A stretch of 64,000 bases of DNA, taken from positions 1,426,001 through 1,490,000 of the forward strand of contig NZ_FRAQ01000001.1 in the NCBI RefSeq assembly GCF_900142385.1, given 5' to 3'. The stretch comes from Marinobacter antarcticus. GTDB taxonomy: Bacteria; Pseudomonadota; Gammaproteobacteria; Pseudomonadales; Oleiphilaceae. Positions 44,565 to 53,654 of this stretch are shown here, in pieces (position 1 is the stretch's first letter; each line of letters begins with the position of its first letter). The notes below the pieces were generated by a model that was given only the letters and a program-made list of their open reading frames with translations, did no database searches and was not told the DNA's origin. The position numbers and the translations under genes are program-made.

Positions 44565-45470
44565 ATGAGATCCGTTGTGCTTCTCGATGGTGGTCTTGGC
44601 CAGGAAATTTATCGCCGCGCGCCCGATGTAAGTTCTCCGCTATGGTCCGTCGCGGTCATGCGGGAGCAGCCCGGGTTGGTCACGGCGGTGCATGCCGATT
44701 TTATTCGGGCCGGGGCAAAAACCCTGACGCTGAATACGTATGCAGCAACACCGACCCGATTGAGCAAGCAGGGACTTCTGGAGGAGATGCCTGCCATTCA
44801 TCAGCGTGCATTCCAGGTATTGGAAGAGGCGATTGAGGCCATAGGCACAGAGGTGGATATTGCCGGATGTCTGCCGCCTTTAACCGCCAGTTACCAGGGC
44901 CAGCCCGAACGTTCCTTTGAAGACTTGCGGGATGAGTATGCCACGCTGGTGCGGCTGCAGGCCGCTGCCGATGTGTTCCTGATTGAAACCATGACCAATA
45001 CCCTGGAGGCGCGTGCGGCGTGTTCCGCAGCCAGTGATCTGGGTAAACCCTACGGCGTGGCGTTTCGCCTGGAGGCGGACGGCAAGCTCAAGTCTGGTGA
45101 AACCCTGGCTGAGGCGGTTGCGGCCATTACCCCCTTTGCGCCCACTGCCGTGATGCTGAATTGCTGCGATCCCGAGATGATGTCAGTCACCATGCCGGCT
45201 CTGGTTGATCTGTACCCATGCGTTGGTGGGTATGCCAATGCCTTCAAGTCGGTCGAGTCGATGGCGAGGGGCGGTTCGGTGGATGCGCTGGAAGCGCGGG
45301 CGGATATTTCCCCGGCGGCCTACCTTGCACATGTGCAGCAGTGGCTGGTCGATGGCGCAACGGTTATCGGAGGCTGCTGTGAGATCACACCTGCACATAT
45401 AAAACAGATTGCGGATGTGCTCGAAAGCGAGTTTGAGCTCATTCGTTTCTCTCAACTAGGCCAGGAATAG
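44565..45470 (+). CDS. homocysteine S-methyltransferase family protein
   Basis: A 301-residue TIM-barrel enzyme. It starts with LDGGLGQEIYRR, equivalent to the DGGxxxxL start of the family. Zinc ligands are visible as Cys in MLNCCDPE and in the C-terminal GGCCEITPAHI. Family members transfer a methyl group from S-methylmethionine, SAM or betaine to homocysteine, or to selenocysteine. Start-site spacing to a ribosome site (AAGGAAAC) is acceptable. Nearby genes for flavin reductase and OvoA suggest a thiol-metabolism context, which is inference. Confidence 0.85.
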   Translation: MRSVVLLDGGLGQEIYRRAPDVSSPLWSVAVMREQPGLVTAVHADFIRAGAKTLTLNTYAATPTRLSKQGLLEEMPAIHQRAFQVLEEAIEAIGTEVDIAGCLPPLTASYQGQPERSFEDLRDEYATLVRLQAAADVFLIETMTNTLEARAACSAASDLGKPYGVAFRLEADGKLKSGETLAEAVAAITPFAPTAVMLNCCDPEMMSVTMPALVDLYPCVGGYANAFKSVESMARGGSVDALEARADISPAAYLAHVQQWLVDGATVIGGCCEITPAHIKQIADVLESEFELIRFSQLGQE

Positions 45471-45524
45471 CCAGCATCCTCTCAGAGGGCGCGCGGCCGG
45501 TTCCCGGCCCACCGCCCGAGGGCT

Positions 45525-46145
45525 CTATTTAGGCCGGTGCATCTGAAACTTCTGTGACTGATTCACCACGAAGTAGTCCGCCGGACCGCCACCCCGAAGC
45601 ACCGGTTCAGCCGCAGCAGTATCGTAAATCCCATCTTTAAGCAGGTGTTGCGCGATATGCACACCGACCACCTCACCAAACACCATCCAGGTGTCCACTT
45701 TCTGCCCATTGGCGCCCGCAAGCTGGAGCACCTGGGTAACCCGGCATTCGAAGGTTACCGGGCTTTCCGCTACGTGAGGCACCGAGATAACCCGGGAGGG
45801 TTTTGGCGTCAGGCCAGAGAGGGCAAATTCATCAACTTCAGGCCCTACCGCGGCGCAGGTTTTGTTCATGGCCTCACTGAGCGAACGCGTCACCAGATTC
45901 CAGCAGAACTCGCCGGTCTCTTCGGCATTGCGGACGGAATCCTTGTAGCCGATGCTGGAGAATCCAACGATGGGGGGGTGGTAGTTGAAGGCATTAAAGA
46001 AGCTGTAGGGTGCCAGGTTAAGCACACCGTCACGGCTTTTGGATGATATCCACCCAATCGGGCGCGGCGCCACCAGGGCGTTGAACGGGTCATGGGCCAG
46101 CCCGTGGCCATTGGCAGGTTCGTAAAAATGGATATCTTCCGGCAT
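45525..46145 (-). CDS. flavin reductase / FMN-binding split-barrel protein
   Basis: A 206-residue protein with the FMN-binding split-barrel pattern: PFNALVAPRPIGWISSKSRDG, then GVLNLAPYSFFNAFNYHPPI and FCWNLVTRSLSEAMNKT. Such proteins reduce flavin with NAD(P)H or bind FMN as cofactor, often delivering FMNH2 to monooxygenases. AGGAGCG lies 6 nt before the ATG. It is immediately downstream of ovoA (44 nt) in the same direction, so a shared transcript is likely. Confidence 0.85.
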   Translation of the reverse strand: MPEDIHFYEPANGHGLAHDPFNALVAPRPIGWISSKSRDGVLNLAPYSFFNAFNYHPPIVGFSSIGYKDSVRNAEETGEFCWNLVTRSLSEAMNKTCAAVGPEVDEFALSGLTPKPSRVISVPHVAESPVTFECRVTQVLQLAGANGQKVDTWMVFGEVVGVHIAQHLLKDGIYDTAAAEPVLRGGGPADYFVVNQSQKFQMHRPK

Positions 46146-46189
46146 AAAGCGCTCCTAAGGCGTTGGTGCGTTGGGTGGGGCCACACGTG

Positions 46190-48388
46190 TCAACGTGGCA
46201 ACCGCTCCCAGATTGTAACTTCAGACAAGGTGTGCTGATGCTTGTGCTGGGTTTCACGAATGACAAATGGCACTTTTCGGGGCTTCCCTACTAACCGGAA
46301 GTGGCTGGAAAGGTGATCCCTCAAACCATCCAGAGTCGTGTAGTTTTCCCCATCTTTTTTGAAACCACCTATCCATTCTTCTTTTGGCGTATGTTCCTCT
46401 AGCCAAGTGTAGGGTGAAGCAATAATGAGCAGGCCGCCATCATTAATACGCTCTTTAATACTGTCAAGGAAGCGTCTTGGCCGGTAAAGTCTGTCAATCA
46501 AATTGGCAGCCAGCACCAGGTCGTACCCGGTGAATTGGGGTCTGAGATTGCAGGCGTCCCCTTGGTGAAATGAAACTCGTTGGGCGCAAGCGTCCAGCCC
46601 GAGATCCTTGAGCCTACGGGTATGGTAGCTGACCAGTTCGCCTTCTTCGGCAAGCGAGTATCGAACAGAGCCCTGATCAGCCATTTCGACACCGAGGCGG
46701 ATGAAGTTAGCTGAAAAATCGACGCCTTCCACCACGTTGAACTTTCGGGCCAGTTCAAAGCTGGAGCGGCCAGCGGCACACCCCAAATCCAAGGCCTTTT
46801 CGGTGGATTTTCCGCGCATGGCCTCTAGTGCCAAATCCGCCAGGGCTTTTGGGAAATTTTCGACACCGAACGGGGAATCACCGAAGTGAAATTCCGCGTA
46901 CTCAGTGAGTAACCGGTCGCTTTCATAATAGGCGTTGGGTTGCGCAGCCTTAGTCTCAGATGCGATATACCGGAACCCGGCATGTTGGAAGAAGTGACGC
47001 CTGAACGCATAGCGAGCAGAAAGGCGAGCTTCGTTCCCACATGAAATCCAGGAGCCACCTTTTATCAGGTTGTGCTGGCCGTCAAAGGTCGGGGCGGTGA
47101 AGTCGTCATATAGCGGGTGAACCTTGAAGTTGTCGAAAGGGTAGATCGGCGTTTCTGTCCATTGCCATACATTGCCCACGACATCAAACCACTCGCCATG
47201 CCGATAACGGGTCACCGGGCAGGAAGACGCACCATGATCCAGGTGCAGATTCGCGTTGGCAGCGTTGTTGCCAACTTCCTCTATGCCTGCTGCCGAACAC
47301 AGCCGATACCACTCGTCTTCAGTGGGCATGCGAATCGGTTGCCCTGTTTGCTCTCCCTTCCATTCACAGAAGGCTTTGGCCTCGTGATAATTCACCTCGA
47401 CGGGCCAGTCCCACGGCATTTCGATTTCTTCGGTCATCAGCCGCAGGAGCCAGCCATTGCGCCAGTGCCAGAAGGTCGGATGCCTTGCACCGGTAAACTG
47501 GCGCCAGGACCGACCTTCATCGCTCCAATGCCTGTCGTGCTCATAACTACCGGCTTCGACAAATTCCAGAAATTCCTGGTTACTTACCAGATACTGACTG
47601 GCTTTGAATTCCTCGACCTCGGCCTTGTGTTCGCCGTATTCGTTGTCCCAGCCATAGTAGGCGTCTTCGTAGGGTTTGCCGATGCGAACTGTCCCGGCCG
47701 GTACCGTGATCAGCTCATTCGTTGGTGCTTCTCCGGTTTCCTGGACCGGGGCCCACTCTGGCCGTGGCCGGACTCTCGCGAGATCATGCTGTCTGATCAG
47801 AACGGAAGAGGTTTCGAGGTGAATCCGCTCGTGCTCAATCCCCATAATAATCGGCCACCATGGGCTCTCCCAGTTAATGGGTAGGTTCAGGGGCAGGGTA
47901 TCGATCAGCTGCAGCACCGCAGAGCGCACCCTGGCACGGTAGTCCATCACTGCGGAAACCTTTGGCCAGTCGTAATTGTCGTCGTTCAGATCGTCCCAGC
48001 TCATTTCGTCCACACCTACCGCAAAAACCGATTCCATGTGAGGATTAATCCGCTCAGGCAGAAGCTTTGCAAGCACCAGTTTGTTGACGAAAAACGTTGC
48101 GGTATGCCCAAGATAGAAAATGAGCGGATGCCTTAGTGGAATAGACTTCTGGTAGAAGCCCGCATCATCAGCCAGACAGTCGAAAAGGCGTGTGTAGGTG
48201 TCAAAAGTGTTGGTGAAATAGAGGCCTATTTCTTTGCGTTTGTCGCCTGGAGCGCCTTTGTCCAGTCTGGGTGTTCTGCGCAATGCTGCTAATTTCAGTG
48301 GCGTCCCGCATGATTTGGAAGGAGATTCAGTTTCCCGGATTGGTAATGTCATGCTCAAACATGTCCCTTTCTGTGTTGTATTGGGCAT
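46190..48388 (-). CDS. ovoA: ovothiol synthase OvoA (5-histidylcysteine sulfoxide synthase + methyltransferase)
   Basis: A 732-residue fusion that matches full-length OvoA. The N-terminal DinB-like part supplies iron ligands: His95 in LGHTATFF and His186/His190 in EHERIHLE. The formylglycine-generating-type (FGE) domain occupies ~215-460 (VPAGTVRIGKP, GNVWQWTETP, IKGGSWISCGNEARLSARYA). A class I SAM methyltransferase follows (~500-732; LDLGCAAGRSSFELA). OvoA joins cysteine to the imidazole C5 of histidine with O2 and later N-methylates the thiohistidine, giving the antioxidant ovothiol A. A stronger start at ATG 48352 is possible. No OvoB lyase gene is in the window. Confidence 0.93.
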   Translation of the reverse strand: MPNTTQKGTCLSMTLPIRETESPSKSCGTPLKLAALRRTPRLDKGAPGDKRKEIGLYFTNTFDTYTRLFDCLADDAGFYQKSIPLRHPLIFYLGHTATFFVNKLVLAKLLPERINPHMESVFAVGVDEMSWDDLNDDNYDWPKVSAVMDYRARVRSAVLQLIDTLPLNLPINWESPWWPIIMGIEHERIHLETSSVLIRQHDLARVRPRPEWAPVQETGEAPTNELITVPAGTVRIGKPYEDAYYGWDNEYGEHKAEVEEFKASQYLVSNQEFLEFVEAGSYEHDRHWSDEGRSWRQFTGARHPTFWHWRNGWLLRLMTEEIEMPWDWPVEVNYHEAKAFCEWKGEQTGQPIRMPTEDEWYRLCSAAGIEEVGNNAANANLHLDHGASSCPVTRYRHGEWFDVVGNVWQWTETPIYPFDNFKVHPLYDDFTAPTFDGQHNLIKGGSWISCGNEARLSARYAFRRHFFQHAGFRYIASETKAAQPNAYYESDRLLTEYAEFHFGDSPFGVENFPKALADLALEAMRGKSTEKALDLGCAAGRSSFELARKFNVVEGVDFSANFIRLGVEMADQGSVRYSLAEEGELVSYHTRRLKDLGLDACAQRVSFHQGDACNLRPQFTGYDLVLAANLIDRLYRPRRFLDSIKERINDGGLLIIASPYTWLEEHTPKEEWIGGFKKDGENYTTLDGLRDHLSSHFRLVGKPRKVPFVIRETQHKHQHTLSEVTIWERLPR

Positions 48389-48484
48389 TAATACGTTTGA
48401 CCACCCTGTGATGGTTCAAAACAGGGCGCGTTTTAATGACCTTAAACTCAAGGAGTGCTGTGGCTGAAATCCATCAGTAAAGAT

Positions 48485-49714
48485 CTATGGTTTTTTGCGG
48501 AATTGATGGTGGATGCTCCAAAAGACGAGTAACAGGCTTACGAGGGCAAACAGCGCGCCGGCCAGGAAAGTGATGGATGGCCCCCAGTAAGACCAGAGTG
48601 CGCCTGCAAGGATGCTGGCTATCAGCATCGCAACGCCGGAGACGAGACTGAATACCCCAAAGGCGGTGCCTTTCAGATGCGCTGGCGTGGCGTCGGCCAC
48701 CATGGCGGCGAGGATGCCCTGGCTAAAGCCCATATGCAGCCCCCAAAGGGCAGTGCCGATGAGGGTGGCGCCAACTGTGTCGGACAGAGACAACACCAGG
48801 TCCGCCACGATCAGCAGGACCAGCCCGACGATCAGCAATAACTGGCGCTCAACCCGGTCAGACAGCCAGCCCGCCGGGTAGGCAGACAACGAGAAAAACG
48901 CGGCCATGACCACCATTACCAATGGTACCCAGGCGTTCTCAAACCCCGTTTGCTGGGCTTTGAGAATAAGGAATGCTTCGCTGAACCGGGCCAGGGAAAA
49001 TACCGCACCGATGATGACTACCCACCAGTAGGCGCGTGAAAGTTGGCTCAGTTCGTTGCGGGACAGAGGGAAGCGGGGTCGGCGTTTTCCGGACGGGCTT
49101 GCCGACGGCGAAGCTGGCACCTCGTGGACGCCGAATACGATAAAGCCTATACAGATAAAAGCCGGAATGACCGCAAACCAGAGCACCAGCTGAATCTGGT
49201 TGTGTAGTAGCAGCATCAGCCCGATGGCCAGCCCCGGCCCGATAAACGCCCCCATCGTATCCATAGTCTGGCGCAGGCCGAAGCTTGCACCTCGGATTTC
49301 CTGTGGGGAAACATCCGCAATCAGAGCGTCCCGGGGTGCGCCCCGGATGCCCTTGCCGATACGATCGACGAAACGAGCCAGAAACACTGTACTGGCAGAT
49401 TCTGCCAGTGGAAAAAGCGGTTTGGTCAGGGCTGCCAGGCCATAACCGATTAACAGCAGGATTTTACGGCGCTGGATCATGTCACTGACCACACCGGAAA
49501 ATACTTTCACAATCAGCGCTGTTGCCTGGGCAATGCCCTCGATGATGCCCACCGTCAACATGCTGGCTCCCAAGGTGGAAACCAGTAGTAGCGGCAGCAA
49601 ACTATGGACCAGCTCGGACGACACATCCATGGTGAGGCTGACAAACCCCAGCGCCCAGACCGTTTTTGGAATGGGAGGGCGTTGACCGGGGTGAACATTC
49701 ATCGGGCTTGTCAT
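48485..49714 (-). CDS. MFS transporter
   Basis: A 409-residue protein with about twelve membrane segments. VSSELVHSLLPLLLV near the start and DRIGKGIRGAPRDALIADV, with motif A-like VVSDMIQRRKILLLIGYG, place it among MFS proteins often found near stress or metal genes; the substrate is unknown. Two ATGs (49714 and 49702) are possible starts. It lies upstream of ovoA on the same strand, with a 96-nt gap, so a role in ovothiol-related export is conceivable but not shown. Confidence 0.82.
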   Translation of the reverse strand: MTSPMNVHPGQRPPIPKTVWALGFVSLTMDVSSELVHSLLPLLLVSTLGASMLTVGIIEGIAQATALIVKVFSGVVSDMIQRRKILLLIGYGLAALTKPLFPLAESASTVFLARFVDRIGKGIRGAPRDALIADVSPQEIRGASFGLRQTMDTMGAFIGPGLAIGLMLLLHNQIQLVLWFAVIPAFICIGFIVFGVHEVPASPSASPSGKRRPRFPLSRNELSQLSRAYWWVVIIGAVFSLARFSEAFLILKAQQTGFENAWVPLVMVVMAAFFSLSAYPAGWLSDRVERQLLLIVGLVLLIVADLVLSLSDTVGATLIGTALWGLHMGFSQGILAAMVADATPAHLKGTAFGVFSLVSGVAMLIASILAGALWSYWGPSITFLAGALFALVSLLLVFWSIHHQFRKKP

Positions 49715-49872
49715 CGGTTGAGGGTTATACCCTTACTGTGTCCAGAGAAGATTTAATTGAGTTCTTTAATTCATTGAATGAGTTTGCCCAACGCCTGTAA
49801 CGTAAGTAAGTCCGGTATCGGGAATGGTTTCCGGTTTCACATTCCGTGTCGCTCATCAGGAGTATTCTCGCC

Positions 49873-50838
49873 ATGTTGGTTTTCTCTGACCCGGTTGGTT
49901 CCGGCTCACTCTGGTTCGATAACCTTATCACCGCCGATGGTACGCCTGTAGCCTTCGATCCGCAGGCGCGATCCTTTCTGCCCATGCGGCCGTTCTGTGT
50001 AAACCGGGAGATCATCGGATGCAACTGGATAGCGCCGAGGGAAGGCGCTTTCTGCCGTTCCTGCGCGATGACGGCGCTGGCGCCGGATCCGACTATTCCC
50101 AACGCCATGCCCAATTGGGCTGAAACCGAAGCAGCAAAGCGCTGGGTGCTTGATAATCTCGGGCGCTGGCACTGGTTCCGGCCGGAAGACCCGGGTACCC
50201 GCCCTGTATTCCACATGCTTGCCGAGGGACTGACGCCGGTGGCCATGGGGCATGCCAATGGCGTGGTTACGATCAGTGTGGCGGAGGCTGATCCGGTTGT
50301 GCGAGCCACCCGGAGGCAGGCCCTTCAGGAGCCTTATCGTACGATGGTCGGCCATATGCGCCATGAGATTTCTCACATGCTCTGGTGGCGGCTCAGCCTG
50401 CGTGATGACTTTCTGGATGCATTCCGGGAAGTATTCGGCGATGAGCGCGTAGATTATCCGGCCGCGCTTCAAAACCACTACCACAGCGGACCACCGGCTG
50501 ATTGGGACCAGTTTTACCTGACGTCCTACGCATCTGCCCATCCTCACGAAGACTGGGCAGAGACAGCGGCACACCTGCTTCACCTGACCGACATCACGGA
50601 TAGCTTTGTCGCCTCGGGCTTGTCGTCACCAGAGTTGCCCGGCCCACACTGGAGTGCGTATGCGGAACCGGACACAGCCCGCCTGATTAACGTGGCAGCC
50701 TCTTTGGCGATACGGGTTAATCACGTCAATCGCTCCATGGGGCTATCGGATCTTTACCCGTTTGTGTTGTCGCAAGCTGCCCAGCGCAAACTGGCGTTTG
50801 TTCATGACTGGCTGCGCCGAGGGGCTCAGGGGCGTTAA
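49873..50838 (+). CDS. putative zinc-binding metallopeptidase
   Basis: Start at ATG 49873 with AGGAG at good spacing, giving 321 residues. The N-terminal ~75 residues hold a zinc-ribbon-like pattern of cysteines (RPFCVNREIIGCNW, GAFCRSCAM). The rest carries the gluzincin motif HEISH (MVGHMRHEISHMLWWRL) and a later glutamate-containing HEDWAETAAHLL that fits the third ligand. It resembles the DUF2248-type family of uncharacterised cytoplasmic metallopeptidases. The gene is divergent from the MFS gene and convergent with the alcohol dehydrogenase. Confidence 0.8.
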   Translation: MLVFSDPVGSGSLWFDNLITADGTPVAFDPQARSFLPMRPFCVNREIIGCNWIAPREGAFCRSCAMTALAPDPTIPNAMPNWAETEAAKRWVLDNLGRWHWFRPEDPGTRPVFHMLAEGLTPVAMGHANGVVTISVAEADPVVRATRRQALQEPYRTMVGHMRHEISHMLWWRLSLRDDFLDAFREVFGDERVDYPAALQNHYHSGPPADWDQFYLTSYASAHPHEDWAETAAHLLHLTDITDSFVASGLSSPELPGPHWSAYAEPDTARLINVAASLAIRVNHVNRSMGLSDLYPFVLSQAAQRKLAFVHDWLRRGAQGR

Positions 50839-50862
50839 TCCGGCCTTTTAACCTGGCCTGGG

Positions 50863-51870
50863 TTAGAACTCCAGGCTGATCTTTCCGAAGTGCTTGCCGG
50901 ATTCCTCGTGGCGGAATGCGTCGGCAATCTCTTCCAGTGCAAAGGATCGGTCAAGGATCGGGTGCAGGTTGTTGGCCTCAATTGCCCGAATCATCTCTTG
51001 CTGATGGGCGCGACTGCCTACAATCAGGCCCTGCAGGCGGGCCTGTTTTGCCATCAGTTTTGCGGTTGGCACATCGCCGGCTCGACCGGTAAGAACACCT
51101 ATCAGCGAGATGTGACCACCAATGCGCACTGCATCAATGGATTCCGGCAGTGTGCCGGGGCCGCCAACCTCAATGACATGGTCTACGCCTTGCCTATTGG
51201 TCAATTCCTGGACTTTCTCGCCCCAGGCCGGTGTCGTTTTGTAGTTGATAGTGTGGTCTGCCCCCAGCTCTCTGAGTCGTTCCAGCTTCTGGTCCGAGGA
51301 CGAAGTGGAAATCACCTGTGCGCCCATCATTTTGGCGAATTGCAGGGCAAAGATGGACACGCCGCCGGTACCCAGTGTCAGCACGCTATCACCTGCCTTC
51401 AAACCGCCGTTGACGACCAGTGCCCGCCAGGCGGTCAGCCCGGCCGTAGTGAGGGTGGCAGCTTCGGCGTGGCTGTAGCCTTTCGGCGCGTGGGTGAACC
51501 AGTTCGTTGGGCGGATAACCTGCTCACGGGCGTAACCGTCCTGGCCATCGCCGGGAGTGGTGGTGAAATTATCAATAGGTGCGGGGCCATCCAGCCACTG
51601 GGGGAAGAAGGTCGACACCACATGGTCACCAATCCTGAATTCGGTGACACCCTCGCCCGTGGCTTCTACAACACCGGCGCCATCGGCCATGGGGATACGG
51701 TTGTCTTCGGTCGGGATTGCTCCGGCAACTACCGCGTAGTCGTGGAAGTTGAGGGAGCTGGCATGAATGCGCACGCGCATTTCTCCGGGCCCTGGTTCGC
51801 CTGGCTGGGGGCCGTCATCCAGGTGCAGTTGGTCCAGGCCGCCCGGTTTGGAAAGAGTAATGCGCTTCAT
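50863..51870 (-). CDS. NAD(P)-dependent zinc-type alcohol dehydrogenase family protein
   Basis: A 335-residue medium-chain reductase with RIHASSLNFHDYAVVAGA in the catalytic domain and nucleotide-binding LTLGTGGVSIFALQFAK. Zinc ligands of the structural lobe are absent, and the usual catalytic cysteine is replaced (SSLNFHD), so it is a zinc-free member closer to quinone oxidoreductases. GGAGG precedes the ATG. Gap to the aminopeptidase gene is 81 nt, same strand. Substrate unknown. Confidence 0.83.
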   Translation of the reverse strand: MKRITLSKPGGLDQLHLDDGPQPGEPGPGEMRVRIHASSLNFHDYAVVAGAIPTEDNRIPMADGAGVVEATGEGVTEFRIGDHVVSTFFPQWLDGPAPIDNFTTTPGDGQDGYAREQVIRPTNWFTHAPKGYSHAEAATLTTAGLTAWRALVVNGGLKAGDSVLTLGTGGVSIFALQFAKMMGAQVISTSSSDQKLERLRELGADHTINYKTTPAWGEKVQELTNRQGVDHVIEVGGPGTLPESIDAVRIGGHISLIGVLTGRAGDVPTAKLMAKQARLQGLIVGSRAHQQEMIRAIEANNLHPILDRSFALEEIADAFRHEESGKHFGKISLEF

Positions 51871-51951
51871 TTCTATGGCCTCCAGTTTTCTCTGTTTCGG
51901 TATTGAATGGCCCCAAGGTTACGTTGTTTCAGGGCCGCCCGACCTTTGGGT

Positions 51952-53448
51952 TTACCGAGATTCCTGCGCAATTCGGCTGAACCATTCGACGCCAAAGCGC
52001 ACACCGAACCCCTGGAGATCGGTGGGGATATGCGCGAGCCCGCCCTTGTGGGTGCCGGACGAGGCCATGTCCACGTGAACCCAGCCAACGTTCTTATCCA
52101 CGAACTTTCCGAGAAAGCGTGCAGCATAGATGTGGTCGCCCGCGCCCGTCGTGCGGCACTGAAGAGTATCGGCGACGTCAGATTTGAGATCTTCGTCGTA
52201 ATCATCTTCGTAGGGGAAGGGCCAGATTCGCTCGCCACAGTGTTCCCCGGCCTGGATGATGGGTTCAACCCACTGCCGCCGGTTGGTGATTGCACCGGCC
52301 ATTCGCTGGCCCAGAGCCGAGACGACCGCTCCGGTCAGGGTGGCATAATCCAGAATGGCTCTCGGCTTTTCCCTGCAGGCCAGGGCAAGGGTGTCAGCCA
52401 GCACCATGCGGCCTTCGGCATCCGTATTGATTAATTCGATGGTGGTGCCATTCAGAGCGGTAACAACGTCATTGCACTTGACCGCCTTTGGGCCGATGTG
52501 GTTTTCCGCCAGCGCCAGCCAGCAGTCCACAGGCTGGGAAAATTTGAGGCGCGTCAGGGCAAGCAAAGTACCAAGCGCTACGGCGCTTCCCTGCATATCG
52601 CCGTGCATGCCCAGCATGCTGCCGCCCACTTTGAGGTTGCTGCCGCCGGTATCGAAACATATGCCTTTGCCAATAAGGGCAAAAGGCTGCTCCTCAGCAC
52701 CCTGCGGCCGGTAGCGCAGCCGCAGTATCCCGGCGTCCCGCACGGGGCTGGCCTCAACAACGGATAAAAACGCACCAGCCTTCAGTTGTTCCAGTTGGTC
52801 CAGGTCATAAAACTCAACTTCCCAGCCTTCGGTTTTTGCCAGCTCTTCTGTGTAATGGCGGTAAATCCCGGGTGTCAGATAGTTTCCGGGCAGTTGGGTT
52901 AGCCAGCGTGCCAGGTTGTTGCCCTCGGCAGTCGCTTTGGCGTAGCGAAAGTCAGCTGCTTCGAACTCGCCAAAAAAGCTCATGACGGCCAAGTGAGGCT
53001 TGTCAGTGACTTCGCCAGAAATTTTTGGCAGTTGGAACAGGGCAGCGTAAGCAGCGGCCACCAGAGCGTCGGCCATCACGCAGGCCGCATTTGCCTTGCC
53101 AAGGAGCGAGATGACATTGATTTTTTTGGAGCGCTCAGCCATCAAAGGTGTGATCAACTTACGCGCCTGGCTCAAGGCTTTGAATCCGCTGACATCTTCC
53201 TGCACAAAGGCAATTGCAGCGCGAGTCCCCTTCGGGCCTGAAATCAGTATCGGATTGGAATCAGTCGGGAAATCAGCGAGGCGCAGCTTCAGGAAGTCGG
53301 CCCAGGGAGACTTGCTCAGGGCACTGCGTTCTTCTTCGGGCACCAGGAGTACAAGGCTTACTCCAATGTCGAAATCCCAGGAGGCTGGCATGCGATTGTC
53401 TACATCCAGCTTCAGCGCTGGCAATTTCGGGAGTTCGGGTTTCATCAT
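51952..53448 (-). CDS. M17 leucyl aminopeptidase family protein
   Basis: Start at the first of two ATGs (53448), with GGAG 6 nt upstream; 498 residues. The C-terminal catalytic domain holds the family signature: GKGICFDTGG (Lys and Asp ligands), GDMQGSA, and NTDAEGRMVLAD. It forms hexamers with two metal ions and removes N-terminal residues from peptides in the cytoplasm. The N-terminal domain is divergent from PepA. The annotation as peptidase rests on the complete set of metal ligands; specificity is not known. Confidence 0.9.
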   Translation of the reverse strand: MMKPELPKLPALKLDVDNRMPASWDFDIGVSLVLLVPEEERSALSKSPWADFLKLRLADFPTDSNPILISGPKGTRAAIAFVQEDVSGFKALSQARKLITPLMAERSKKINVISLLGKANAACVMADALVAAAYAALFQLPKISGEVTDKPHLAVMSFFGEFEAADFRYAKATAEGNNLARWLTQLPGNYLTPGIYRHYTEELAKTEGWEVEFYDLDQLEQLKAGAFLSVVEASPVRDAGILRLRYRPQGAEEQPFALIGKGICFDTGGSNLKVGGSMLGMHGDMQGSAVALGTLLALTRLKFSQPVDCWLALAENHIGPKAVKCNDVVTALNGTTIELINTDAEGRMVLADTLALACREKPRAILDYATLTGAVVSALGQRMAGAITNRRQWVEPIIQAGEHCGERIWPFPYEDDYDEDLKSDVADTLQCRTTGAGDHIYAARFLGKFVDKNVGWVHVDMASSGTHKGGLAHIPTDLQGFGVRFGVEWFSRIAQESR

Positions 53449-53654
53449 CGGGTTCTCCAAACTGTTTTAAATGTGCTCTCCGGTAAGGATAGCTGTTATT
53501 CGTCTGAGCGATGCTTTCTGTTGAGTCGGCCCATGGGTTGTTTGCAGCGATGGATATATGATATTAGCCTGTAGTTATTCCTTCCTGCTTCAACTGATCA
53601 CATTTTTTGATTGGAATGGAGTCGTTTTCAAACATCACCAAAAGAGTGTTCGTG

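Noticed and set aside
45471..45524. G+C-rich partly palindromic bases between convergent genes
   Set aside because: Stem GCCGG/CCGGC is only 5 bp with no T-run; too weak to list as a terminator.
47117..47884. A 255-codon open frame antisense to ovoA
   Set aside because: Lies wholly inside the FGE domain of OvoA, no ribosome site, no family pattern.
50890..51906. A 338-codon open frame antisense to the alcohol dehydrogenase
   Set aside because: Complete overlap with a certain gene, composition typical of an antisense shadow.
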